DNA of 64,000 nucleotides from Pontibacter deserti. Lineage in GTDB: Bacteria; Bacteroidota; Bacteroidia; Cytophagales; Hymenobacteraceae. The DNA is taken from NCBI RefSeq assembly GCF_023630255.1, contig NZ_JALPRS010000001.1, positions 2,046,001-2,110,000 of the forward strand, given 5' to 3'. Within the stretch, counting starts at the first letter, position 1, and every line of letters starts with the position of its first letter. Of this stretch, positions 16,454 through 25,126 are shown piece by piece. The notes beneath the pieces are model-generated. The model saw nothing but the letters and a program-made list of their open reading frames with translations. It was not told the origin of the DNA and did no database searches. A program made the position numbers and the translations under genes.

Positions 16454-16821
16454 AATTTTAAATTTTTAATGACTATACTTTATAGTTCAAATTCTGAACC
16501 AAAAATAGTATTAGCCAGCATATCCAACGATAAATAAATCAGGAAATTGCTATATAGGAAGTATAAACCTTGTTACTTACTCAGTATCAGTCACTCCCGC
16601 CAAAAGACAATTACCTGCACATTTATACGTTCCAGAGACAGGCTATAGTTGTGCAATACTTTATACTTGCCAATCAAGGCTGGCAGTACATTCTGGCTAT
16701 ACTTTAGAAGTATAGATCAGAACCATAGTGCCGTTAACAATAAATTCATCACTTTTTTCTGTACAATTCGTTAGAAACGTTATTTTTGGAATACAGAACC
16801 CTTTACATCTATTCCGCACCA
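16454..16821. other. Divergent promoter region dense in TATACTT words
   Basis: 368 bp with no coding signal. At least seven TATACTT/TATAGTT/AAGTATA/AACTATA words occur here, including the perfect inverted repeat CTATACTT-TAG-AAGTATAG at 16697-16715. Promoters for both flanking genes must lie here; no convincing -33/-7 pair could be fixed. Confidence 0.6.
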
Positions 16822-17433
16822 ATGAAAATCTTAGCCATCGGGCGTAACTACGCCGACCATATAGCTGAACTAAAGAACGAAGTACCCGACGAACCTGTCA
16901 TTTTTTTTAAACCGGACACAGCCATACTTCGCCACAACGAGCCTTTTTATTACCCGGACTTTAGTAACGACATCCATCACGAAGCAGAACTTATACTTCG
17001 TATTTGCCGCGAAGGAAAGAATATTGATAAAAAGTTTGCACACAAGTACTACGATGGCATTGGCCTGGGTATAGACTTTACGGCCCGCGATCTGCAAAGC
17101 AAAGCCAAAGCCAAAGGATTGCCCTGGACGTTGGCCAAAGGCTTTAATGGTTCTGCCCCGATCTCAGAATTTATACCTCTAAACCAGTTCCCGGACCTGA
17201 AGAATATCAACTTTAGGCTGGATGTGAACGGCGAGACAAAGCAGAAAGGAAGCTCGCAGCTGATGATGAACGATTTCGATGATATCATCTCTTACATTTC
17301 CCGCTTTATTACGCTAAAAACAGGCGATATTATATTTACAGGTACACCCGAAGGCGTAGGCCCGGTTAAGATTGGCGACAGATTAGAAGGCTATATTGAA
17401 GACAGAAAACTGCTTGATTTTGAAGTTAAATAA
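16822..17433 (+). CDS. Fumarylacetoacetate hydrolase (FAH) family protein
   Basis: 203 residues from the ATG at 16822 (MKILAIGRNYADHIAEL); the upstream extension is unlike the family. The divalent metal site is visible in HHEAELIL (two Glu) and in DFTARDLQ (Asp), and the C-terminal FTGTPEGVGPVKIGD loop is standard. Family members hydrolyse or decarboxylate acylpyruvates and oxaloacetate, often in aromatic or amino-acid breakdown. It is shorter than true fumarylacetoacetase, so an acylpyruvase or oxaloacetate-decarboxylase role is likelier. Its 3' end overlaps the next gene. Confidence 0.88.
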   Translation: MKILAIGRNYADHIAELKNEVPDEPVIFFKPDTAILRHNEPFYYPDFSNDIHHEAELILRICREGKNIDKKFAHKYYDGIGLGIDFTARDLQSKAKAKGLPWTLAKGFNGSAPISEFIPLNQFPDLKNINFRLDVNGETKQKGSSQLMMNDFDDIISYISRFITLKTGDIIFTGTPEGVGPVKIGDRLEGYIEDRKLLDFEVK

Positions 17434-19324
17434 GATATTCCCGCTTTTTATACTTGCCATACTCAGCACCCTGGACCTGGCAGCCCAGTACAATCCGCCT
17501 TACACGCCAACCCCTGGTTATTTCCTGTTCCCGATAAAACCCGGCGAACGCAATTACCTTTCCGGAAGTATGGGCGAGATACGTTCCAACCACTTCCATG
17601 GCGGTTTGGATATTAAAACTGACCAGCGGGAAGGCCTGAATGTATATGCTGCAGCCGATGGCTATATTTCACGGGTTAAGCAATCTACGTACGGGTATGG
17701 CAACATCATTTACATTACGCACCCTAACGGGCTGACGACTACCTATGCACACCTACAAAAGTTTGGCGATCCGCTGGGCACGCACATCCTTCAGAAGCAA
17801 TACGAGAAGCAGACCTTTGAACTGGAGTTGTTTTTTGATAAAGACCAGTTCCCGGTAAAGCGTGGGGATATTATAGGCTTATCAGGTAACACAGGTGGCT
17901 CCGGTGGTCCGCACCTGCACTTCGAAATTCGTGATGCCCAGGACAGACTGTATAACCCGCTGAAGTATAAGTTTGCTGAGATAATAGATACCACACCGCC
18001 GGATATTTTTAGTCTGGGCATTTTGCCGCTTAACATTCATGCGCGCATCAATAACCAGTTTAACAGAGCGGAATATCGCACTAAGAAAGTAGGCACTAAC
18101 TATAGCATACCTGACACTATTTATGCAAATGGGCTCTTGGGGTTAGAAATACAGACTACGGACCGTTACGACGGAACTACCAACCAAAACGGCACGCAGG
18201 AGGTAACGCTTTATGTCAATAACAAACCGATCTATAACCATGAAATAGAGCAGGTTCCTTTTGAGCTGTCGCGCCAGGTATCACAGCACATTAACTATTA
18301 TATGTATAAGCGCAATGGCCGCACCTTCCAGAAAGCATTTATAGACCACGGCAACGACCTGCCACTTTATAAAGCCAATGGCAAACAAGGCCGCTTTAGT
18401 GTGCATCCGGACTCCACGTACCAGGTAAAACTGGTTGCTAAGGATACTTATAATAATGCGACTACACTTAGTTTTATAGTGAAAGGCCAGAAACCGGTAT
18501 TTACCCAAACGCTTGCCAAAACGGTAAAAAAGCCGGATATGCATTACGAGATCATCGGGAATATATTAAAAGTTAGCGCTACCGATACCAGCAGCACGCC
18601 GCGCAATGTGGAGTTGTTTGTAAGTGGCAAGCGTTTTGACCTGGTACCAAGTTATATGGCTAACTCAGCATCGGTGGCTTTATACGACCTGCGCGCCGGT
18701 ATGCCGGATTCGATAGGTTTCTGTAACGTAGGCAAAAGCTTTACTTATGAAAAAATGATCCCGCCAGGTGTAGAAGTAAACTATAAAAATGACTACCTGA
18801 GCATAGATTTCGGCAAAGAATCGCTGTACGATACATTGTACCTGAACACCAGCAAGAACAGCGATGTAGTTACCATAGGTGATTTTTATACACCACTGCA
18901 TAAAGCCATAAATGTTACCATTAAAGTAGATACCACAGGTATAGATCTGGATAAAGCGGCTGTATACTTCTTGGGTTTAGGAAACGGACGTGGCTTTACG
19001 GGCGGCAAATGGAATGGCAATGCCATCACGTTCAGTACCAAAAATATGGGCAAGTTTAAAGTAATGCAGGATACCAAGGCACCAACTATAAAACTGCTCG
19101 GCAAAAGCCCGGCCCAGATCAGGTTTAAGATTGGCGATGATCTGTCAGGGGTACAATCATTTAATGCGTGGGTAAACGGCCAGTGGGTACTAATGAAATA
19201 TGAGCACAAACAGGCGCTGATTTACTCTGAAAAACTCGATAAAAGTGTACCTTTGTCCGGTGAAGTAATTTTGAAGGTAAAAGACATAGCCGGAAACGAA
19301 GCTACTTACACTACCAAAATCTGA
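17420..19324 (+). CDS. M23-family metallopeptidase, secreted
   Basis: About 634 residues. No ATG is available; the TTG at 17420 yields a signal peptide (MKLNKIFPLFILAILSTLDLAAQ) and is preferred over the earlier TTG at 17396. It overlaps the FAH gene by 14 bases. The LytM/M23 domain lies at about residues 35-200, with zinc ligands His60 and Asp64 (HGGLD) and the HLH motif at 165-167. The remaining 430 residues form several sheet domains, probably Ig- or FN3-like. It likely cleaves peptidoglycan cross-bridges or regulates such enzymes in the periplasm. Confidence 0.88.
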   Translation: MKLNKIFPLFILAILSTLDLAAQYNPPYTPTPGYFLFPIKPGERNYLSGSMGEIRSNHFHGGLDIKTDQREGLNVYAAADGYISRVKQSTYGYGNIIYITHPNGLTTTYAHLQKFGDPLGTHILQKQYEKQTFELELFFDKDQFPVKRGDIIGLSGNTGGSGGPHLHFEIRDAQDRLYNPLKYKFAEIIDTTPPDIFSLGILPLNIHARINNQFNRAEYRTKKVGTNYSIPDTIYANGLLGLEIQTTDRYDGTTNQNGTQEVTLYVNNKPIYNHEIEQVPFELSRQVSQHINYYMYKRNGRTFQKAFIDHGNDLPLYKANGKQGRFSVHPDSTYQVKLVAKDTYNNATTLSFIVKGQKPVFTQTLAKTVKKPDMHYEIIGNILKVSATDTSSTPRNVELFVSGKRFDLVPSYMANSASVALYDLRAGMPDSIGFCNVGKSFTYEKMIPPGVEVNYKNDYLSIDFGKESLYDTLYLNTSKNSDVVTIGDFYTPLHKAINVTIKVDTTGIDLDKAAVYFLGLGNGRGFTGGKWNGNAITFSTKNMGKFKVMQDTKAPTIKLLGKSPAQIRFKIGDDLSGVQSFNAWVNGQWVLMKYEHKQALIYSEKLDKSVPLSGEVILKVKDIAGNEATYTTKI

Positions 19325-19332
19325 CGTAAACT

Positions 19333-19782
19333 ATGAATCTGAATATCGGCGATAAAGCCCCGGAGTTTGAAGGCAAAGACCAGAATGGAAATACGGTTAA
19401 GCTGAGCGACTACCGCGGTAAAAAAGTAATTTTATACTTCTACCCGAAAGACGATACCAGCGGCTGTACCGCTCAGGCCTGTAACCTCCGCGACAACTAT
19501 AGCGACCTGAAAAAAGAAGGCTACGAAGTAATCGGGGTAAGTATAGACAGCGAGAAATCGCACCAGAAGTTCATCAGCAAGTATGAGCTACCCTTCACCC
19601 TGATAGCCGATACCGAGAAACAGATTGTAGAGCAGTACGGCGTGTGGCAGGAGAAATCAATGTACGGCCGGAAGTATATGGGCACGATGCGCTATACGTT
19701 CGTTATCGACGAAAACGGGGTGATACAGGATATCATAACTAAGGTAAAGACCGCCGACCACACACAGCAGATCCTGAAGTAA
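19333..19782 (+). CDS. bcp: Thioredoxin-dependent peroxiredoxin, Bcp type
   Basis: 149 residues, a single thioredoxin-fold AhpC/TSA domain. The peroxidatic cysteine is Cys45 in DDTSGCTAQAC, with the putative resolving Cys50 five residues on, as in E. coli Bcp. The PKD loop (FYPKDDTSGCT) and YGVWQEKSMYGRKYMG segment fit the family. It reduces hydroperoxides using thioredoxin in the cytoplasm. It starts eight bases after the M23 gene and ends at a strong hairpin terminator, so it is the last gene of that transcript. Confidence 0.94.
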   Translation: MNLNIGDKAPEFEGKDQNGNTVKLSDYRGKKVILYFYPKDDTSGCTAQACNLRDNYSDLKKEGYEVIGVSIDSEKSHQKFISKYELPFTLIADTEKQIVEQYGVWQEKSMYGRKYMGTMRYTFVIDENGVIQDIITKVKTADHTQQILK

Positions 19783-19788
19783 ACATAA

Positions 19789-19826
19789 GAAGCGCAGCTA
19801 TCCACACGGGTAGCTGCGCTTTTCGT
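19789..19826 (+). terminator. Rho-independent terminator after bcp
   Basis: AAGCGCAGCTA, 10-base loop, TAGCTGCGCTTTTC: a perfect 11-bp stem followed by a short T run. Confidence 0.85.
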
Positions 19827-19877
19827 ATATTTGAATACCAATTCTTAATTCATAATTTCTAATTCATACTTAAAACC

Positions 19878-20735
19878 GTGAATCCACACAACAAAAGCAT
19901 TGAAGAGCTGAAAGACATTTCATCTCAGGTACGTCGCGATATCGTGCGTATGGTGCATGCAGTAAATTCCGGCCACCCGGGCGGTTCGCTTGGCTGTACT
20001 GATTATTTCGTGTCGCTGTACTTCAAGCTCATGAACTACAGCACTGAATTTAAAATGAATGGTCAGGGCGAAGACCTGTTCTTCCTGTCAAACGGCCACA
20101 TCTCCCCTGTATGGTACAGTACACTGGCTCGCGCTGGTTTCTTTGATGTTGCTGAGCTTGCCACGTTCCGTAAATTAAACTCAAGGTTACAAGGCCACCC
20201 GGCTACTGAAGAAGGCCTGGAAGGTATTCGTGTAGCTTCAGGCTCGTTGGGCCAGGGTTTATCGGTAGCTGTTGGTGCTGCGCAGGTTAAAAAACTGAAC
20301 AAAGACAACAACCTGGTGTACGTGCTGATGGGCGATGGTGAGGTAGAAGAAGGTCAGGTTTGGGAAGCTGCCATGTATGCTGCTCACCATAAAGTAGATA
20401 ACATCATTGCAACGATAGACTTAAACGGTCAGCAGATTGATGGGTCTACGGATGAAGTAATGAGCCTTGGAAGCCTGCGCAACAAGTTTGAAGCATTCGG
20501 CTGGAACGTGCTGGAAGCAGACGGTAACAACTTTGAAACACTGATACCGGCCCTGGAACAAGCTAAAGCCCAGACAGGAAAAGGAAAGCCAGTATTGTTA
20601 CTGATGCACACGGAAATGGGCTATGGTGTAGACTTTATGATGGGTTCGCACAAATGGCACGGTGTAGCACCAAACGACGAGCAGCTGGAAATTGCACTGC
20701 AGCAGCTGGCAGTTAAACATGCATCAGATTACTAA
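19878..20735 (+). CDS. Transketolase, N-terminal (thiamine-binding) subunit
   Basis: 285 residues, starting at GTG 19878. It corresponds to the first half of transketolase: SGHPGGSLGCTDYFVSLYF, the ThDP/Mg motif GDGEVEEGQVWEAAMYAAHH, and the terminal GSHKWHGVAPNDEQ. It ends exactly where the pyrimidine-binding half would start. The second half is encoded at 22234-23193, separated by a VWA-protein gene. Split transketolases are known in Bacteroidota and archaea, and the two chains form one active enzyme of the pentose phosphate pathway. No frameshift is involved, as both genes have proper starts and stops. Confidence 0.93.
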   Translation: MNPHNKSIEELKDISSQVRRDIVRMVHAVNSGHPGGSLGCTDYFVSLYFKLMNYSTEFKMNGQGEDLFFLSNGHISPVWYSTLARAGFFDVAELATFRKLNSRLQGHPATEEGLEGIRVASGSLGQGLSVAVGAAQVKKLNKDNNLVYVLMGDGEVEEGQVWEAAMYAAHHKVDNIIATIDLNGQQIDGSTDEVMSLGSLRNKFEAFGWNVLEADGNNFETLIPALEQAKAQTGKGKPVLLLMHTEMGYGVDFMMGSHKWHGVAPNDEQLEIALQQLAVKHASDY

Positions 20736-20775
20736 TAAGCTATAGATTTCAGTTTTATACTTCGGTTAGGAAACC

Positions 20776-22170
20776 ATGGCATTCTGGTTTAGAAAGGTAG
20801 GGATTCTCCTGCTGTTGCTGGTTTTAACAGCAACCGGAATGGCTATTGCCCAGGATAAAAAACCAAAGCCTAAAACACGCATTCTGTTTCTGCTGGATGC
20901 TTCGGGGAGTATGATGGCCAAATGGGAGAATAGCGACCGTATGAGCGTTGCGAAAGACCTGCTGGCCCACCTTGTAGATTCGCTGGAGCGGTTTGAGAAC
21001 GTGGAAGTAGCCTTACGGGCTTACGGCCACCAGCACGGCCGCGAGCTAAACGACTGCAAGGATACCAGACTGGAAGTACCTTTTGCGGTAAAGAATGCAG
21101 GTACAGTTAAGAAAAAGCTGGGTGAGATAATTCCGCGGGGGAATACACCAATTACTTATTCTCTGGAGCAAACAGCAAAAGATTTTCCGGAAGACCCGCG
21201 TGCGCGAAATGTAGTAATCCTGATTACAGATGGTTTGGAATCTTGTAACGGTGATCCCTGTGCAGTGTCGCTGGCCTTGCAAAGAAAGCGTATTTTTCTG
21301 CGCCCGTTTGTAATAGGTATAGGTATAGAAGCCGAGTACGAAAAACAGCTCAACTGCATTGGCCAGTACTTTAATGCTGCCGATGTAAAAACCTTTGAGA
21401 ACGTGCTCACCGAGATCGTCACCCAGACATTAAGCGAAACCACCGTTAGCGTGGAGTTACAGGACGAGAATGGCCGCACGGTAGAAACGAACGTGAACAT
21501 GACGTTCCTGAACTCGCTTACTGGTTTGCCGGAGTATAACTTTGTGCACTACCTTACCTCGCAGGGTAAGCCAGATATGCTGGAGATTGATGCACTGATG
21601 CCTTATGACCTGGTAGTGAACACTACTCCTGTGGTAATAGAACGCGACCTCAAAATAAGATCAGGCCGCCATAATGTCATCAAAGTAAAGGCACCTCAGG
21701 GCATTTTATACCTGCGCCAGGATGGGCCATCGCCTTACGGCCAGTTGCAGACTATAGTACGCCAAACTGGTGAAGTGCGAACCCTGAACGTGCAGCCTTT
21801 CGGTGATAAGCATAAATACCTGACTGGAAAGTATGACCTGGAAGTACTGAGCATGCCCCGGGTATACCTGAAAGATGTAGAACTGAAACAAGGGCAGATT
21901 AAAACCATAACCATACCGCCGCCAGGCCAGCTTTCTATCTCTTCGCAGATGCAGGGCTATGGCAGCATTTATACTTTAGATGAAAACGGTACACAAAAAT
22001 GGTTATGCAACCTGCCTGAGAATAATAGCAAAGTAACTATACCGCTGCAGCCCGGTAACTATAAATTGGTGTACCGCATGAAGAATGCACAGTCAAGTAA
22101 GTTTACAGATGTGCAGGATTTCAATATTCGGTCCGGGGCAACAACCAATGTAAAGATTTTTAACAGATAA
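20776..22170 (+). CDS. Secreted von Willebrand factor A (VWA) domain protein
   Basis: 464 residues. Signal peptide (residues 1-25, ending GMAIAQ), a VWA domain at about 34-215 with the MIDAS motif DASGS (Asp41, Ser43, Ser45), the threonine loop RGNTPITYSLEQT and the aspartate of ITDGLESCNGDPC. Residues 225-464 are repeated sheet domains (carboxypeptidase-regulatory-like). It is probably periplasmic or surface-exposed and metal-dependent in binding. It is located between the two transketolase genes in the same direction (gaps 40 and 63 bp), although nothing in its sequence links it to that enzyme. Confidence 0.88.
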   Translation: MAFWFRKVGILLLLLVLTATGMAIAQDKKPKPKTRILFLLDASGSMMAKWENSDRMSVAKDLLAHLVDSLERFENVEVALRAYGHQHGRELNDCKDTRLEVPFAVKNAGTVKKKLGEIIPRGNTPITYSLEQTAKDFPEDPRARNVVILITDGLESCNGDPCAVSLALQRKRIFLRPFVIGIGIEAEYEKQLNCIGQYFNAADVKTFENVLTEIVTQTLSETTVSVELQDENGRTVETNVNMTFLNSLTGLPEYNFVHYLTSQGKPDMLEIDALMPYDLVVNTTPVVIERDLKIRSGRHNVIKVKAPQGILYLRQDGPSPYGQLQTIVRQTGEVRTLNVQPFGDKHKYLTGKYDLEVLSMPRVYLKDVELKQGQIKTITIPPPGQLSISSQMQGYGSIYTLDENGTQKWLCNLPENNSKVTIPLQPGNYKLVYRMKNAQSSKFTDVQDFNIRSGATTNVKIFNR

Positions 22171-22179
22171 TTAACAGGT

Positions 22180-22195
22180 TATACTTTAAAGTATA
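22180..22195. repeat. 16-bp perfect palindrome made of two motif words
   Basis: TATACTTTAAAGTATA, an uninterrupted palindrome in the 63-bp gap between the VWA gene and the transketolase C-subunit gene. It is two TATACTT words facing each other and could be an operator or simply a chance pair of the common word. Confidence 0.6.
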
Positions 22196-22233
22196 GCTAG
22201 CAACTTCTGACCTTTAAGAGATAAAAGTATACA

Positions 22234-23193
22234 ATGAAAGATTTTCCATACACAGAGAAAAAAGATACCCGTTCTGGTTTCGGAGCTGGTTTGCTGGAGC
22301 TTGGCCGCACTAACCCAAATGTAGTTGGCCTGTGCGCCGACCTTACCGGCTCACTTAAAATGGATGCCTTCCAGAAAGAGTTTCCGGAGCGTTTCTTCCA
22401 GGTGGGTATTGCCGAAGCCAACATGATCGGCCTTGCTGCCGGTATGACCATCGGTGGTAAAATTCCATTTACAGGTACATTTGCCAACTTCTCTACAGGC
22501 CGCGTGTACGACCAGATCCGTCAGTCGGTAGCTTACTCTGGCAAGAATGTTAAGATCTGTGCATCTCACGCCGGCTTAACGCTGGGCGAGGACGGTGCTA
22601 CACACCAGATACTTGAAGACCTTGGTATGATGCGCATGCTGCCGCACATGACCGTTATCAACCCATGCGACTTTAACCAGACCAAAGCAGCAACTATAGC
22701 TGTTGCCGAGCACGAAGGTCCGGTTTACCTGCGTTTCGGCCGTCCTACGGTTCCTAACTTTACGCCTGCCGATCAGAAATTTGAAATTGGTAAAGCCCTG
22801 ATGCTGAACGAAGGAACTGACGTAAGTATATTTGCTACCGGCCACCTGGTTTGGAAAGCTATACTTGCAGGTCATATCCTGGCGGAAAAAGGCATCAACG
22901 CTGAAATTATAAATATCCACACCATTAAACCTTTGGATGCGGAAGCCATCTTAAAGTCTGTAGCTAAAACAGGTTGCGCCGTTACAGCTGAAGAGCATAA
23001 CCGTTTTGGTGGTCTTGGCGATGCCGTAGCACAGGTGCTGATCTCAAACAATCCTGTTCCTCAGGAATATGTAGCCGTAAACGATACTTTCGGCGAGTCT
23101 GGTACGCCAGACCAGTTAATGGAGAAGTATGGCCTGACTGAAAACAACATCGTAGCTGCTGTAGAGCGCGCCATCAGCAGAAAAAAAGCTTAA
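22234..23193 (+). CDS. Transketolase, C-terminal (pyrimidine-binding) subunit
   Basis: 319 residues covering the Pyr and C-terminal domains of transketolase. Landmarks are [45 protein letters not shown] (with the catalytic Glu in GIAEANM), [25 protein letters not shown], and the C-terminal [17 protein letters not shown]. It pairs with the N-terminal subunit at 19878 to form the enzyme that moves two-carbon units between sugar phosphates. Preceded by the 16-bp palindrome, which may mark its own promoter. Followed by a terminator. Confidence 0.93.
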   Translation: MKDFPYTEKKDTRSGFGAGLLELGRTNPNVVGLCADLTGSLKMDAFQKEFPERFFQVGIAEANMIGLAAGMTIGGKIPFTGTFANFSTGRVYDQIRQSVAYSGKNVKICASHAGLTLGEDGATHQILEDLGMMRMLPHMTVINPCDFNQTKAATIAVAEHEGPVYLRFGRPTVPNFTPADQKFEIGKALMLNEGTDVSIFATGHLVWKAILAGHILAEKGINAEIINIHTIKPLDAEAILKSVAKTGCAVTAEEHNRFGGLGDAVAQVLISNNPVPQEYVAVNDTFGESGTPDQLMEKYGLTENNIVAAVERAISRKKA

Positions 23194-23236
23194 CAGTGCT
23201 CAGTTAACAGTAACCGGTTAACAACTATAAGTTAAC

Positions 23237-23270
23237 AGGCTGTGCTGGAAAAGTACAGCCTGTTTTTCTT
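23237..23270 (+). terminator. Rho-independent terminator after transketolase C-subunit
   Basis: AGGCTGTGCT, five-base loop, AGTACAGCCTGTTTTTC: a 10-bp stem with one G-A mismatch and a following T run. Confidence 0.7.
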
Positions 23271-23331
23271 TATACTGCTTACTGCTAATTTAGAACTGTT
23301 TACTGCACACTATTTACTGTTACCTGTAAAA

Positions 23332-23871
23332 GTGGAAGACAAAGAGATATTAGAGAAGTTCGCTAACCCTGACAGCCGAAACCTGGCCTTTAACCAGCTT
23401 GTAAGGAAGTACCAGCAGAAAGTATACTGGCACATCCGCAAGATGGTGATCGACCATGAAGACGCCGACGACCTTACGCAGGAAGTTTTTCTGAAAGTAT
23501 GGAAGCACCTGGAAAATTTCAGGCAGGATGCGCAGCTCTATACCTGGCTTTACCGTATTGCCACCAACGAATGCCTGACCTTCCTATCAAGTAAAAAAAG
23601 AAAGTTCTTTTTACCGATAAATGATGTTGCCACGGAGCTGGCAGAAAAGATCGATTCTTCCACGGATATTACCGGCGACGAGATACAACTTAAACTACAG
23701 AAAGCACTCCTTAAACTACCTGACAAGCAGCGCCTGGTATTTAACATGAAGTATTACGACGAATTGAAGTATGAGGAAATTTCTGAGATTCTAGGTACTT
23801 CTGTGGGGGCTTTAAAAGCATCTTATCACCTGGCTGTTAAAAAAATTGAAGAATTTCTGAAGCAGGATTAA
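23332..23871 (+). CDS. ECF-type RNA polymerase sigma factor
   Basis: 179 residues from GTG 23332 (MEDKEILEKFANPDSRNLAF). The frame stays open upstream, but that part overlaps a terminator and is Leu/Phe-rich, so it is not used. Region 2 is LVRKYQQKVYWHIRKMVID-HEDADDLTQEVFLKVWKHL and region 4 is LPDKQRLVFNMKYYDELKYEEISEILGTSVGALKASYHLAVKKI (each continuous but given in parts). It directs RNA polymerase to a stress or envelope regulon. The next gene encodes a one-span membrane protein, the likely anti-sigma factor. Confidence 0.92.
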   Translation: MEDKEILEKFANPDSRNLAFNQLVRKYQQKVYWHIRKMVIDHEDADDLTQEVFLKVWKHLENFRQDAQLYTWLYRIATNECLTFLSSKKRKFFLPINDVATELAEKIDSSTDITGDEIQLKLQKALLKLPDKQRLVFNMKYYDELKYEEISEILGTSVGALKASYHLAVKKIEEFLKQD

Positions 23872-23907
23872 ACTATTGAAAGTAAACGCCATCTAACAGG
23901 TAAGAAT

Positions 23908-24348
23908 ATGAATACCAAGCATAAAAATTTTAATTTAAGCGACCTGCCCAAGCGCAATGTGTATCAGGTGCCGGAAGATTACTTCGACCGCCTGCCAATG
24001 CGCATTATGGAGCGTACAGCTGCTACTCCACAACAACAATGGCTGTCGGTACAGATATGGCAAAGCCTGCGGGTAGCTGTGGCACCGCTTGTTATGTTGC
24101 TGCTGTTTGTTGGCGTATTCTACTTTAGTTCAGAGTCGGTGCCGGAGCAGCAGGCATTAAACCTGGCTACCGTACCAGATACCGAAATAGTAGATTACCT
24201 GAGCACTTATGCAACAGTAGAGAGTGCCGACTTGGCAGAACTGAATACGCTGCAGCAACAGGAGCTAACTTCAGAATTTTTGAATGTGAGCGCTGCCACC
24301 GCCGAAGAAGAGCTGGAATATTATCACTTAAGAGATACTGATTACTAA
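23908..24348 (+). CDS. Putative anti-sigma factor, single-span membrane protein
   Basis: 146 residues. Residues 1-50 form a short cytoplasmic segment with LPKRNVYQVPEDYFDRLPMRIM, a pattern frequent just after ECF sigma genes in Bacteroidota. One transmembrane span lies at about 55-75 (VAVAPLVMLLLFVGVFYF). The rest is an acidic periplasmic tail. The sequence has no zinc HxxxCxxC motif. The anti-sigma role is inferred from position (36 bp after the sigma gene) and topology only. Confidence 0.7.
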   Translation: MNTKHKNFNLSDLPKRNVYQVPEDYFDRLPMRIMERTAATPQQQWLSVQIWQSLRVAVAPLVMLLLFVGVFYFSSESVPEQQALNLATVPDTEIVDYLSTYATVESADLAELNTLQQQELTSEFLNVSAATAEEELEYYHLRDTDY

Positions 24349-24361
24349 TTCACCCAATAGC

Positions 24362-24814
24362 ATGAAGCGTTATATTTTATTACTGGTTTTCTGTGCGTTG
24401 CTGTTTGCCACAGATACTGCATTTGCGCAGGATAACCAGAGTGCACAGGAGAAACGCGAGCGCGTGGAAGCCGCTAAAATTGCTTTCCTGACGGATAGAA
24501 TGGAGCTTACTTCTGAGCAGGCTCAGAAATTCTGGCCACTCTACAACGAGTACGAATCCAAGCGTCGCGAACTTTTAAAAGCATACCGCAGTGGTTACAG
24601 GCAAAATGTAGATGAACTGACTGAACAGGAGGCCAAAGCTCGTATTGAAACGATGTTTACAACCCGCGAAAAAGAACTTGCCCTGGAGCAGGAATATGCG
24701 GCAAGATACATGCGCGTGATCTCAAATAAACAGCTGATCAAACTCTACCGAGGAGAACGCGATTTCACTAAAATGCTACTAAAGCGCCTGGACAACAACC
24801 GGGCTTCCAGATAA
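24362..24814 (+). CDS. Spy/CpxP-like periplasmic protein
   Basis: 150 residues with a signal peptide (ending TAFAQ near residue 23). The mature part is almost entirely helical and charged. It includes LTDRMELTSEQAQKFWPLYNEYESKRRELLKAYR, which matches the LTxxQ-containing repeats of Spy/CpxP-type helical sensors or chaperones (shown here as one helix-turn-helix unit, in parts around residues 42-76). It is 13 bp after the putative anti-sigma gene. It may report envelope or protein-folding stress to that system, by analogy with CpxP. Confidence 0.75.
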   Translation: MKRYILLLVFCALLFATDTAFAQDNQSAQEKRERVEAAKIAFLTDRMELTSEQAQKFWPLYNEYESKRRELLKAYRSGYRQNVDELTEQEAKARIETMFTTREKELALEQEYAARYMRVISNKQLIKLYRGERDFTKMLLKRLDNNRASR

Positions 24815-25126
24815 AAGAATTTTGGCTAAGTTGAATGAGCAGAGGCGTCGCTGTAATGGTGGCGCTTTTTGTTTTTATTGAGCTTAGGTTAGCATTTCGA
24901 GCTTAATCTCTAGCTAACCTTAAAGCCCACACTTTACCAAAAGCCTTTGCTCCTGCTCAGCATCTTCTAATTCTTTAAAGTATAACTTCCTTGTTAAGTA
25001 ACAGCGTAAATGAGTGTACAGACAACGCTTTAGTTTAAAGCGTAAGTAACCCGCTAATAAAGCAATAACATTTAAATCGTCTTTCTCAGTATATTTGCTT
25101 AACCACTTACCTTACTAAAACCAGCT
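24815..25126. other. Spacer with two perfect inverted repeats
   Basis: 312 bp without coding signal. It contains a weak GC hairpin with T run just after the Spy-like gene (about 24843-24878, possible terminator), AGGTTAGC/GCTAACCT at 24886-24893 and 24913-24920, and ACGCTTTA-GTT-TAAAGCGT at 25025-25043. The last is upstream of the acetyltransferase promoter and could be an operator. Confidence 0.5.
25090..25097 (+). promoter_or_regulatory. Candidate Bacteroidota -7 box
   Basis: TATATTTG fits TAnnTTTG, 30 bp before the ATG of the acetyltransferase gene at 25127. The -33 region is AT-rich without a clear TTTG. Confidence 0.45.

Noticed and set aside
20735-22234. Transketolase disrupted by insertion into a single ancestral gene
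   Set aside because: Each half has its own start and stop at domain boundaries, as in known split transketolases; there are no insertion-sequence ends or target duplications around the VWA gene.
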